From the NCBI GenBank assembly GCA_030745875.1, contig JASLNT010000049.1, positions 1-64,000 on the forward strand: a stretch of 64,000 bases of DNA, given 5' to 3'. Origin of the DNA: Phycisphaerae bacterium. Lineage in GTDB: Bacteria > Planctomycetota > Phycisphaerae > SM23-33. Both the position numbers and the translations under genes were made by a program. A model generated the notes under the pieces. That model had not been told where the DNA came from. It saw only the letters and a program-made list of their open reading frames with translations, and did no database searches. Positions 55,794 through 64,000 of this stretch are shown piece by piece. The first letter of the stretch is position 1; the number at the start of each line of letters is the position of its first letter.

Positions 55794-58700
55794 ATGTTGG
55801 CAAGGGTAGTATCGTTATTTGGTATTATCGTGAGAACCTCCTTTTTAATTCGATTGCTGCTGTGCGGGTTGTGCTGTCCGGCCGTCGTTTCGGCGGCTTT
55901 GGGGCAGGAGACTCGCTATCTGGCGGTCTTTGCCGACGGGCGTCGGGTCTCGGGCGACGAGCTATCGGGCTGGGGAGTGAGCCCGGCGGAGCCTCGTTTG
56001 GGCGAGACGTCGCTGGCGGATCCCAAACGTCCGTTGCGATGGTTCCAGGACCGAAGCTTGCGTCTGTGGAAGGCTTCGGAGTGCACGTTGGGGTTTGTCG
56101 AATTCGTCGGCGGAGACAGGATTGTCGGGCAGGTGACCGGTTCGGAGCAGGGCGATCGCAGCGGTGTTGGCGATGCGGGGATGTTTCTGCGGGTCCATCC
56201 GGCGCACCTTCACGAGATGCCTTCGGGAATGGGGCGAACTGTCGTGCGAGTTTACGAATCGGCCGTCAAACGCATAGTCTGGACCCGACAACCTCACCGA
56301 ACCTTCCAGCCGTCGATGATCTTTCTTCGGGGCGGCGGGCGATTGAAGTACACGTCGCTTCGCTGGTTCGCAGGCGGGATCAGGGTGTTGTTGGAAAACG
56401 GCGTGCGTCGGATCATGCTTTCGGAGCTGGCGGAGCTGCACATGCCCCGAAGAGATCACTGGAAAGCGTATTTTCGCGAATTGGCGATTCTCAATCCCAA
56501 GCCCGGTCAGGCGTTGTTCCGCCTTGAGACATCCGACGGTGTCGTTCTGACATGCTCTCCGGGGCGTTTCAGGTCCGCCGCCGCCGTCCGCAATCGCAAG
56601 TTGCGAAAGAAAGGCCCGCCCGACCGCCTGCCCGAGTGCTGGTATCACCTGGTCCAACCGGCTTGGAGCGTTGATGCGATCTGGTTGCCGTTCAAGACAA
56701 TTGCGACTCGAACGTATTTCGCGCCGCACGAACTACCGCTGGCCCGCCTTGCGCCCGACCGCGTAGTTCAGAAATCAATGACCGGTTTCTCGTGGCGATG
56801 GCGGTCGAATCGAAACGTGCGGGGCGATCGGCTGATGGTCGGCGGGCAGGCTGTCAGCAGCGGAGGCCTGGGCGTACACGCCAATAACGAGCTGACGTTC
56901 ACGCTGCCCGCTTTCGCTCGCTCGTTTCGAACGCGCCTGGCGTTGGATGCGGCCGCCGGGCGGGGCGGATGCGCCAGGGGGCTGATCCATCTGGACTCGA
57001 CAAAGAACAAACCGCTCTATCGCAGCGACGCCATAGTCGGGTCGAACAAGATTCTCGACAGCGGCGAGTTGAAACTTTCGCCCGCCAAAGACAGCCCGCG
57101 ACGCCTCATCCTGGTCGCCGACGCCGCACACGCCGACCGCCCGGCCGACGCCGATCCGCTCGATATTCGCGATATGCTCGACTGGATCGATCCGATTGTG
57201 AAACTCGACCCTCGGCAACTCCGCGCTGCAGTGGTGCGTTCGGTGCTGGACTCCGTGCCCGCCTGGAGGGGCTGGGACGTTTCCCTCAGCGGAGAGAAGT
57301 TCGTTCCGCTTTCTTCGCAGTGGGATGCTTCGAATCCCGCTCGGGCCAGGTTCGTCCATGCGTTGGACCTGGGCGGAAGACGGTTGACGCTGACCGCTCG
57401 CAGGCGAATCGGACCGAAGCAGAGATGGCTGAAGATTCGCGCCCGCCAGGTCGGTCCGCCCACCAATCCCGGGCGCATTGAAGTTCGTTTGGACGGGCGG
57501 TTGGCGGCGTATTTGCCCGTCTGTCGCGCGGGCTACGACTCGCCGTACCTCGTGCCCCTTGACGCGTATAAGGGCAAGGAAGTGACGCTGCAGATTGTCT
57601 GCAGGCCCGGCGGCGATGCGGAGCTGATAGACTGGCTGGCGCTGGCGATTGTCGAACGCAAGACCGCCGCCGACTGGACCCCCCTGCGAACCGTAAGCGC
57701 AGTATCGCAACGAGGCGTCAAGCTGGACGTCCAACCTGACGGTTCCATTCTCGCCATCGCCGATCCGCAGGAGGTCGTGCCCGCTCTCGATACTTACTGC
57801 ATCCGGGCCGAGACCGATCTGCCGCGCGTGGCGGCCATTCGCCTCGAAGCTCTCGCCGATTCATCGCTGCGGCGCGGCGGTCCGGGTCGCGAGGCCCGCT
57901 CCGTGCTCTCGCAGTTTCGCGTGTCAACTGCTCCCACGTTGCGGAACGCGATCCGCGGACAATACGTTCGACTCTCCCTGCCCGGAAAAGAAACGTGCCT
58001 GCACGTAAGCGAGGTGCAGGTGTTCGCTCCGCCGCCCACAGAGAACCAACTTCTAACCGGACTCGCTGAGCCCGAGACGCCCGAGAACCTCATCTCGCCA
58101 AATCACAAAACCGCCGACATCCTGGCCATCCTGAAGATCCGACCAGCCAAACGCGACCTCGAACAGCGCACCGTCCTGCGATCGTACCGCGACGCAATAT
58201 CGCGCAACATCGCCCTGGGCGCCGAGGCGTCGCAGTCGACCACGGTCTACAGCTGCAAAGCCGCCAAAGCCGTCGACGGGCGCCTGGAGGGCGGATACAC
58301 CCACACCGACCAGGAGCAGTCGCCCTGGTGGCTGCTCGACCTGGGGGCTCAGCGTGAAATAGATCGGATAGTGGTTTGGAACAGAGAGGATGGAAACGGG
58401 TACTCTCGCATGACCGGGCTGGTCGTTGAGGTCCTGGACTCGAAACAAAACGTCATCTGGCGGCGTACGGAGAGAGACCCCGGAGCTCCGGCCTCCGAGC
58501 TGTTCGACTCCGATTCGCGCAAGCTGATCTTCTCCTCAGCGGCCTCAAGCTCCATCGAACCCGGCCTTCCCGCCGCCGGAGCGTCGTTGCAGCCGACCGC
58601 CTCGGGATGGAGCATCGCGACGCGGTTTGGCGAATCGCACGCCGTCGAGTTTGCACTGACCGATCCTGTTGACGTCCGCCGCACCGGGCTGGACATAAAG

Positions 58701-60308
58701 ATGAAGCAGGCGTACGTGCACTCCTATCCGGTCAACTTCTTCTCCGACGGTAACGGGAGATTGCGTTTTCATGACCGCCGCCGCATCGCCACGCTGGGGC
58801 GGTTCCGCCTGCTGGCGACCGCTGACCAACCGCCCGCCCAGGTCGAACCCGTGCCCGTTGTTGTCAAACTGTTTGACACATCCGGCTCCGAAAAAGCAGA
58901 CGCATCGGTCGCCCTGACCTCGCCCCATCCGCTGTTTGAAGACTCCGCCCGCTTCGAACCCGTCAAATCGGCCGACCGATCCAAACTCAAGCTGATCTCA
59001 GACGATCGTCACGCCGGAGCCCGCGCCGTGCGCATCGCGCCGAGCGGGAAATATCGCATGAACCTCGGGCGCATGATCTCCATTCGCGCCAAGCCCAGCG
59101 AAGGGCAGTTCCGCTACATCCGATTCGCTTTCCGCAAATACGGCTCGGGGCGCGTGTCTCTGCAGTTTGGCGGCCTGGCGGCGCACGAGTATCCGTGTCG
59201 ATACGACGCCGGCGTCGGAACCCCCGTCGACCCGATCGCACAGAGCGTTTGGGCGATCGACCTTCCGCCCGAGTGGATCGTCCTGGACCGCGATCTCTTC
59301 GGAGATTTCGGCCGTCTGGACCTCACATCGCTGACCATCGCGTGCACGGGCGGAAGTCACGCCGTCTTCGATCACATTTACCTGGCCAGGTCGCACGCTG
59401 ACTTCAAACGCCTGCCCCCGGCGCCCTCGCCCGAAGAGACCAACCTCAAGGCCCGACGCGTGCTGGCCGGCCCCATTCTCAAGAAGGGCTTCCCCGCGGT
59501 CGTGCTGGTGAAGGTCGGCGACCAACAGGCCGGAGGCGTGCTCGTCGGCGAGGAAGGATACGTGATGACCGTGGGGCATCTCCTGGTCGGAGGCGGGGAC
59601 GACGCGTCGATTCGCCTTCCCGACGGGCGCACCGTGCGGGGCAAAATCGCGGGCGTCTATCGCAGCGCCGACGTCGGGCTGGTCAAGATCACCGACAAGG
59701 GACCGTGGAAGGGTCTCGAGCTCACCGAGGAAACGCTGCATCCTCGCGGCGGGCTCTACGTTGGGTTCTCGTTCGCCCGGTCGTTCAAGGGCGGTAAAGC
59801 CCCCACCAGCTACATCACCGACATCTCCGATTCCGGTTACTGGACCTACCAGGGCGGATTCACGCAGAAGGACGCAATTGTCGGCGGGCCTCTGCTGGAC
59901 GCACGCGGGCGCATCGTCGGCGTGCACAACCAGATGCCTTCCGGAGGCGGGATGCGGTTCTCGCGTTTGCATTCGGTCCGTCACGAATGGCGTCGGCTGA
60001 AGCGGGGCGACAAGTGGAATGAATGGCTTTCCGGGAGCGGGCCCATGCTGGGCTTCCATTCGGCGATACGGCGGGGCGGGTGCGGGGTGGCGATTGTCTA
60101 TCCGAACACGCCGGCCGCCGCGGCGGGAATGAAACCAGGCGACCTGATCACCCACATAGACAACGATACGGTGGACAGCTTCGAGACTCTCGTGAAAGTC
60201 TTGACCGACAAGGACCCCGGGCGGGAGGTCACCGTCGTATTCAAACGCGGATCGCAGACCCTGCGGAAGAAAATCCGCCTGATGCGCCGCATACACTACC
60301 CGCGCTAA
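55794..60308 (+). CDS. Giant secreted multidomain protein: NPCBM-like, F5/8 type C, inactive protease-like, PDZ
   Basis: A ~1504-residue protein; the start is uncertain (ATG 55794 or GTG 55830), since neither has a clear ribosome site. A hydrophobic segment (FLIRLLLCGLCCPAVVSA) is the signal peptide. Residues ~325-445 are an NPCBM-like domain (GGLGVHANNELTFTLP). Residues ~803-900 are an F5/8 type C domain (NIALGAEASQSTTVY, SPWWLLDLGAQREIDRI). Residues ~1230-1395 resemble an HtrA-type trypsin-like fold, with His1262 (VMTVGHLL) and Asp1293 (SADVGLVKI). The nucleophile site reads DAIVGGPLL, so Ser is Val1363. A PDZ domain (~1430-1500) ends the protein. It is divergent from the double sialidase with 94 bases between starts. 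Probably a non-catalytic surface-binding protein. Confidence 0.85.
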   Translation: MLARVVSLFGIIVRTSFLIRLLLCGLCCPAVVSAALGQETRYLAVFADGRRVSGDELSGWGVSPAEPRLGETSLADPKRPLRWFQDRSLRLWKASECTLGFVEFVGGDRIVGQVTGSEQGDRSGVGDAGMFLRVHPAHLHEMPSGMGRTVVRVYESAVKRIVWTRQPHRTFQPSMIFLRGGGRLKYTSLRWFAGGIRVLLENGVRRIMLSELAELHMPRRDHWKAYFRELAILNPKPGQALFRLETSDGVVLTCSPGRFRSAAAVRNRKLRKKGPPDRLPECWYHLVQPAWSVDAIWLPFKTIATRTYFAPHELPLARLAPDRVVQKSMTGFSWRWRSNRNVRGDRLMVGGQAVSSGGLGVHANNELTFTLPAFARSFRTRLALDAAAGRGGCARGLIHLDSTKNKPLYRSDAIVGSNKILDSGELKLSPAKDSPRRLILVADAAHADRPADADPLDIRDMLDWIDPIVKLDPRQLRAAVVRSVLDSVPAWRGWDVSLSGEKFVPLSSQWDASNPARARFVHALDLGGRRLTLTARRRIGPKQRWLKIRARQVGPPTNPGRIEVRLDGRLAAYLPVCRAGYDSPYLVPLDAYKGKEVTLQIVCRPGGDAELIDWLALAIVERKTAADWTPLRTVSAVSQRGVKLDVQPDGSILAIADPQEVVPALDTYCIRAETDLPRVAAIRLEALADSSLRRGGPGREARSVLSQFRVSTAPTLRNAIRGQYVRLSLPGKETCLHVSEVQVFAPPPTENQLLTGLAEPETPENLISPNHKTADILAILKIRPAKRDLEQRTVLRSYRDAISRNIALGAEASQSTTVYSCKAAKAVDGRLEGGYTHTDQEQSPWWLLDLGAQREIDRIVVWNREDGNGYSRMTGLVVEVLDSKQNVIWRRTERDPGAPASELFDSDSRKLIFSSAASSSIEPGLPAAGASLQPTASGWSIATRFGESHAVEFALTDPVDVRRTGLDIKMKQAYVHSYPVNFFSDGNGRLRFHDRRRIATLGRFRLLATADQPPAQVEPVPVVVKLFDTSGSEKADASVALTSPHPLFEDSARFEPVKSADRSKLKLISDDRHAGARAVRIAPSGKYRMNLGRMISIRAKPSEGQFRYIRFAFRKYGSGRVSLQFGGLAAHEYPCRYDAGVGTPVDPIAQSVWAIDLPPEWIVLDRDLFGDFGRLDLTSLTIACTGGSHAVFDHIYLARSHADFKRLPPAPSPEETNLKARRVLAGPILKKGFPAVVLVKVGDQQAGGVLVGEEGYVMTVGHLLVGGGDDASIRLPDGRTVRGKIAGVYRSADVGLVKITDKGPWKGLELTEETLHPRGGLYVGFSFARSFKGGKAPTSYITDISDSGYWTYQGGFTQKDAIVGGPLLDARGRIVGVHNQMPSGGGMRFSRLHSVRHEWRRLKRGDKWNEWLSGSGPMLGFHSAIRRGGCGVAIVYPNTPAAAAGMKPGDLITHIDNDTVDSFETLVKVLTDKDPGREVTVVFKRGSQTLRKKIRLMRRIHYPR

Positions 60309-60391
60309 CCGCCCCCGCCCGCGCGCTGCGGTCGGGCCCTGTTGTCAAAAGGGCGGTGGTGTGTCATACTGGTCCGCCCCGCGGGGGACCG

Positions 60392-60410
60392 CCCCCCCCC
60401 AAAAAAAAAA
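60392..60410 (+). repeat. C9-A10 homopolymer tract
   Basis: Nine C followed directly by ten A, then more A-rich sequence, 34 bases upstream of the sulfatase start at 60444. The tract lies in the untranslated leader, not in the gene. It is the longest homopolymer pair in the window. Confidence 0.9.
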
Positions 60411-60443
60411 GAAAAGAAACTCGAACTTCGCAGGGAGCAGATT

Positions 60444-62360
60444 ATGGCTGGTAAGTATACGCGACGCGATTTTTTGCGGGCTTCGGCTGCCCCGCTGGTT
60501 CTCGGCGCCGCCGGCGCGCTCGCCCGCGCCGCCGAAGATAAGCCCAAACCGAACATCGTCTACATCATGTGCGACGAGTTGGGCTACTACGAACTGTCGT
60601 GCATGGCCCACCCGCACTTCAAAACGCCCAACATCGATCGCCTCGCCAGCCAGGGCGTGCGATTCACCCAGGCGCTGGCCGGTTCGTCGGTCTGCGCGCC
60701 CACTCGCGGTGTGCTGATGACGGGCAAGCATTCGGGCCACACCTCCGTGCGCAAGAACGATGGCGGCACGCCTCTGCGCGCCGATGAGGTGAGCGTCGCT
60801 GCCGTGCTGAAGAAGGCGGGTTATGCGACAGGCGGGTTCGGTAAGTGGGGCTGCGGCGGGCGGGGGTCCACCGGCGTGCCCGAGAAGCACGGTTTCGACG
60901 TGTTCGTCGGTTACTACGACCAGGTCCACGCACACAGCTACTACCCGCCCTACATCCTGCGGAACAGTGAAGAGCTGACCCTTGCGGGCAATTCCGGAGG
61001 CGCAGCGGGCAAGACTTACTCGCATTACGTTATCATGGACCACGCCAAAAAGTTCATCCGCGACAACAAGGACCGCCCGTTCTTCTGCTACCTTCCGATA
61101 ACGCCCCCGCACGGGATGTTCAGCATCCCCGACGACGATCCGGCCTGGAAACTCTTCAAGGACAAGCCCTGGCCCGAACCCGCCAGACGCTACTCAGCCA
61201 TGGTCAACATGGTCGACCGCCAACTGGGCGAGATACGATCGCTGCTGAAGGAGCTTTCGCTCGACAAGAACACGATAATATTCTTCTGCGGAGACAACGG
61301 AGGGATGGACTATTTCCGCGACAAGGACCACCCGCGCGGTTTCCACGGGCCGAACGTGCACCCCAAAACGGGCGTGACCTTCCGCGGCCAGAAGGGCAAT
61401 CTCTACGAAGGCGGGCTGCGAATACCCATGATCGTCCACTGGCCCGGTCATATCAAACCCGCCCGCGTAAGCGATCTGCTGTGGTATTTCCCGGACGTGC
61501 TGCCCACGCTGGCTGAGCTGGCCGGCGGAGAGCCCCCAAAGGACATCGACGGGATATCGATCGTGCCCGAACTCATCGGCGAAAAAGCCGCCAAACGAAA
61601 ACAGAAACTCCACCAATACCTCTACTGGGAGATAAGTCGCCAGAAAGCCGTCCGAATGAAGAACTGGAAGGCCATCGACCCCGGCGGGAAGGGCGCTTGG
61701 GAGCTCTACGATCTGAACACCGACATCGAAGAGAAGACCAATCTCGCCGAAAAGCATCCCGACATTCTCGCCAAAATGAAAACCTTCGCACAGCAGGCCC
61801 ACCAACCGGCCGTACAAGGCGTGTTCGCCGACAGAACGCTCCACGAAAAGGACCGACGCGCCAAATACGGCGGGAAAGCCCGGCCGTCCCGGATGAGGGG
61901 CAAGACCAACAAGATGCCCAAAAAGGGCCTGATCGACAACAAGGACTGGAAGATCGTTCGCGCCTCCAGCGAGTCGTCGGGGAACGGGAAGCTCGCCAAA
62001 TGCGCTATCGACGGCGATCCGCGAACGTGGTGGCATTCGGCGTTCGGAGGCAAGGTGCGGGAACATCCCCACGAGTTGGTTATCGACCTGGGCGCCGAAT
62101 ACGAGATCCGCGGGTTCCGCTACCTCGCCCGCCAGGATAGCGGCTGGAACGGGGCGATCGACAAGTGCGAGTTCTACGTCTCCAACACCGCCTCCGACTT
62201 CAAAACACCCGCCGTAAAAACCGCATTCAAAAAAATAAGAACCGCCCAGGACGCAAAGTGCAAACCAACCCGCGGCCGGTTCGTACTACTCCGAACACTC
62301 TCAGCCCACGGAAACGGACCCTGGGCCTCAATATCAGAACTAGGCGTAGTAGGAAAATAA
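60444..62360 (+). CDS. Type I sulfatase with C-terminal discoidin-like domain
   Basis: A 638-residue sulfatase. The ATG at 60444 follows AGGGAG and starts a Tat signal (YTRRDFLRASAAPLVLGAAG); the longer frame to 60342 would translate the homopolymer tract. Maturation Cys84 is in SVCAPTRGVLMTG. The metal block reads CDELGYYELS instead of DDLGYGDL, so the second aspartate is Glu45. GKWGCGGRG replaces GKWHLG. Residues ~525-638 are a galactose-binding-like F5/8 type C domain (KCAIDGDPRTWWHSAF, HELVIDLGAEYEIRGFRYL, ISELGVVG). The last ~150 bases are distinctly richer in A. Substrate unknown. Confidence 0.92.
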   Translation: MAGKYTRRDFLRASAAPLVLGAAGALARAAEDKPKPNIVYIMCDELGYYELSCMAHPHFKTPNIDRLASQGVRFTQALAGSSVCAPTRGVLMTGKHSGHTSVRKNDGGTPLRADEVSVAAVLKKAGYATGGFGKWGCGGRGSTGVPEKHGFDVFVGYYDQVHAHSYYPPYILRNSEELTLAGNSGGAAGKTYSHYVIMDHAKKFIRDNKDRPFFCYLPITPPHGMFSIPDDDPAWKLFKDKPWPEPARRYSAMVNMVDRQLGEIRSLLKELSLDKNTIIFFCGDNGGMDYFRDKDHPRGFHGPNVHPKTGVTFRGQKGNLYEGGLRIPMIVHWPGHIKPARVSDLLWYFPDVLPTLAELAGGEPPKDIDGISIVPELIGEKAAKRKQKLHQYLYWEISRQKAVRMKNWKAIDPGGKGAWELYDLNTDIEEKTNLAEKHPDILAKMKTFAQQAHQPAVQGVFADRTLHEKDRRAKYGGKARPSRMRGKTNKMPKKGLIDNKDWKIVRASSESSGNGKLAKCAIDGDPRTWWHSAFGGKVREHPHELVIDLGAEYEIRGFRYLARQDSGWNGAIDKCEFYVSNTASDFKTPAVKTAFKKIRTAQDAKCKPTRGRFVLLRTLSAHGNGPWASISELGVVGK

Positions 62361-62605
62361 ACCGCCGCCGTCGCCAGTTATCCATTGCCCGCCTTTATCC
62401 TTACCATCTGTTGATCACCGATCGATAATCAAGAGTATGTTATCGCCTTCAAGGAGCCAGATTCACGGTTTAGAACTGATACCAAGCGGCAAGAATCTGC
62501 CGTTTGTTCCTCTGACGGTTGTGGATCAGGGTCGTAGTCAATCGAGTAATTGTGGCTTTCGAACTGCGCCGACGTCCTTAATTCTCTCTTGTCAGGAAAC
62601 ACTTC

Positions 62606-62635
62606 TTGTCGAAATTGACAGACAGAGTATATAAT
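62606..62635 (+). promoter_or_regulatory. Candidate sigma-70-type promoter before the methyltransferase
   Basis: TTGTCG (62606-62611), an 18-base spacer and a perfect TATAAT (62630-62635). It would give a leader of about 155 bases for the methyltransferase. The rest of the 438-base gap (62361-62798) holds no convincing gene; a 65-codon ORF at 62437-62634 has no protein-like features. Confidence 0.5.
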
Positions 62636-62798
62636 CCCGAACTAGTTGGTCGAAAAACCAGGCGAGACCTCCTTGGAATTAAGGCTGGTATCTGTTGATA
62701 TCTGGTCTCTGACTGAGTCTTGGGGGCCTGATTTCAGTGCGAATGAGGACATGTGTTCCTTACAGCGTACGTTGGCATTGTGACACATAGGGTATAAC

Positions 62799-63980
62799 GT
62801 GTATATAGATCTCTTTGCTGGGTGTGGTGGGCTTTCGCTGGGCCTGAGAAAGGCTGGCTGGGAAGGTCTCTTTGCAGTTGAAAAGAGCCCGATGGCTTTC
62901 AGCACGCTTCAGCATAATCTTATTGATCGGGAGAATCATTTTCTCTGGCCTGATTGGTTGCCAATTGCTTCGCATGACATTGACACGCTGATTCAACAAT
63001 ACCGAACTCAGCTAATGGACCTTCGGGATCAGGTCGATCTTGTCGTCGGCGGCCCTCCTTGCCAAGGCTTCTCGACTGCTGGTAAACGGCAACGTTCGGA
63101 CAAGCGAAATACAATGGTGATTTCATACCTCCGGTTTATCGACATCTTGAGGCCAAAGGCTCTGCTGTTTGAGAATGTGCGCGGATTTACAATGCCTTTT
63201 CAGCAGGGGCTGAATAAGCACGCCGCCTATGCAGATGAAGTGTTCCGCAGGCTAGCCGAAATGGGATATTCTGACGCTACGGCGGAAATTGTCGATTTTT
63301 CTGAGTTTGGGGTTCCTCAACGCAGGCAACGTTTTATTCTGGTCGCGACATGCAATGGTATGGCCCCTAACTTTTTTGAGATGCTTCATTCTCAAAAAGG
63401 GGAGTACCTGCGGGAGAAACGCCTCCCCGCATCAGTAGGTGCGTCGGCAGCAATTGGAGATCTGGAAAAATCACATGGTATAACGCCTTGCCCAGATAGC
63501 CCGCGATTCAACTCAGGTGTTTATGGGCCTGCACGTACAAACTATCAACAACTGATGCGAGATGGCCGGAGAATCAGGGAATGCCCGGACAGTCACCGTT
63601 ATGCGCAACACCGGCCGGATACTGAGGCGATATTCTCTCGGATTATCAACTATGCTGAGCCCAATGTTTGCATTTCTGGCCAAGAGCGAGCCCGCTATGG
63701 GATTCGCAAACGTAACGTGACACTGCTTGGTAGAGATAGCCCGTCGATGACCTTGATGAGCATTCCTGACGATTGCGTTCACTACTCCGAACCCCGGATC
63801 CTAACCGTTCGTGAATACGCAAGGCTCCAATCCTTTCCCGATAGCTACGAGTTCAAGGGTAACTACACTACGGGAGGATTGGCCCGACGAAATCAAGTGC
63901 CAAGATATACCCAGATCGGCAACGCGGTACCCCCGTTGTTCGCGGAATTCGCTGGTCGCATCCTGAGGCGGTTATTGTAA
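62799..63980 (+). CDS. DNA (cytosine-5) methyltransferase
   Basis: A 393-residue C5 methyltransferase that transfers a methyl group from SAM to cytosine in a target site. Motif I is DLFAGCGGLSLGLRKAGW directly at the N-terminus. Motif IV is GGPPCQGFSTAGK with catalytic Cys88, motif VI ENVRGF (125-130), motif VIII PQRRQRFILVAT, and motif X QIGNAVPPLFAEF at the end. Start GTG with AGGG upstream. The target-recognition segment (about 190-320) has no recognisable specificity. Codon use and base composition are more AT-rich than in the rest of the window, suggesting transfer. No restriction gene is inside the window. Confidence 0.93.
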   Translation: MYIDLFAGCGGLSLGLRKAGWEGLFAVEKSPMAFSTLQHNLIDRENHFLWPDWLPIASHDIDTLIQQYRTQLMDLRDQVDLVVGGPPCQGFSTAGKRQRSDKRNTMVISYLRFIDILRPKALLFENVRGFTMPFQQGLNKHAAYADEVFRRLAEMGYSDATAEIVDFSEFGVPQRRQRFILVATCNGMAPNFFEMLHSQKGEYLREKRLPASVGASAAIGDLEKSHGITPCPDSPRFNSGVYGPARTNYQQLMRDGRRIRECPDSHRYAQHRPDTEAIFSRIINYAEPNVCISGQERARYGIRKRNVTLLGRDSPSMTLMSIPDDCVHYSEPRILTVREYARLQSFPDSYEFKGNYTTGGLARRNQVPRYTQIGNAVPPLFAEFAGRILRRLL

Positions 63981-63981
63981 C

Positions 63982-64000
63982 ATGGCCAGTGGTTCACCAC
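63982..64000 (+). CDS. Possible start of a downstream gene, truncated by the window
   Basis: An ATG one base after the methyltransferase stop opens MASGSP and continues to the window edge, with GAGG at 13 bases. It could be the partner restriction gene of the methyltransferase, but only six codons are visible. Confidence 0.25.

Noticed and set aside
58998..60296. 432-codon reverse ORF opposite the giant surface protein
   Set aside because: Antisense shadow of a gene with clear domain motifs on the plus strand.
62437..62634. 65-codon ORF in the gap before the methyltransferase
   Set aside because: Composition is not protein-like, there is no ribosome site, and it overlaps the predicted promoter.

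Overview
This window looks like a chromosome segment of a planctomycete-type bacterium (Planctomycetota, possibly a Phycisphaerae relative). The evidence is content rather than a marker gene: seven Cys-type sulfatases with twin-arginine signals, two DUF1080 domains in one protein, sialidase/BNR proteins, F5/8 type C and NPCBM-like domains, a dockerin-like pair, a PEP-CTERM protein and RGG-tailed EF-hand repeats. The DNA is GC-rich by eye (about 55-60%), except the last ~1.6 kb, which is visibly more AT-rich. I saw no rRNA, tRNA, CRISPR array, insertion sequence or replication origin.

Layout. 1-540: the C-terminus of a dockerin-type protein. 691-5579: a forward run with a HEAT-repeat protein, a Tat-exported Gfo/Idh/MocA oxidoreductase, a class IV aminotransferase, a Nif3-like protein and an ACT protein. 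5602-9434 (reverse): a SUMF1-BNR-lectin fusion and a TolB-like propeller. 9609-19108 (reverse): addA, addB (ATGA-coupled), a transglutaminase-like protein and a tRNA-dihydrouridine synthase. 19152-27381 (forward): a secreted protein, two sulfatases, rimO-pgsA-pgpA and another sulfatase. 27378-29846 (reverse): a kinase-like membrane protein. 30175-33594: carB. 33754-41160: a double DUF1080 protein, two tandem-duplicated sulfatases, a reverse sulfatase and a beta-helix protein. 41296-48801: a structured leader and PEP-CTERM gene, a decayed copy of the beta-helix 3' end, a TPR-metallopeptidase-PDZ protein, a discoidin-like protein, a divergent Nramp transporter and an EF-hand protein with a probable frameshift. 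48900-60308: a PQQ-propeller protein, a hybrid histidine kinase, a double sialidase and a giant protein ending in a protease-like domain without its serine. 60444-62360: a sulfatase with a discoidin domain. 62799-63980: a DNA cytosine-5 methyltransferase in an AT-richer segment, with another gene possibly starting at the window edge.

How the genes work together. The secreted sulfatases, sialidases, DUF1080 protein, beta-helix protein and carbohydrate-binding domains suggest a lifestyle based on sulfated, decorated polysaccharides or mucins outside the cytoplasm (inference). All seven sulfatases need a cysteine-to-formylglycine maturase. The only SUMF1 domain here lacks the catalytic cysteines, so the maturase must be elsewhere. 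Housekeeping genes (carB, rimO, pgsA/pgpA, addAB, dihydrouridine synthase) are interspersed, so this is a core chromosomal region with accessory insertions rather than one island.

Strongest candidates for a second look: the kinase-like membrane protein with altered catalytic motifs and no canonical start for its full frame; the pseudoprotease fusion at 55794-60308; the Nramp homologue lacking both metal-site motifs; the AddA subunit carrying its own Fe-S cysteine set; and two apparently leaderless genes (rimO and the dihydrouridine synthase).
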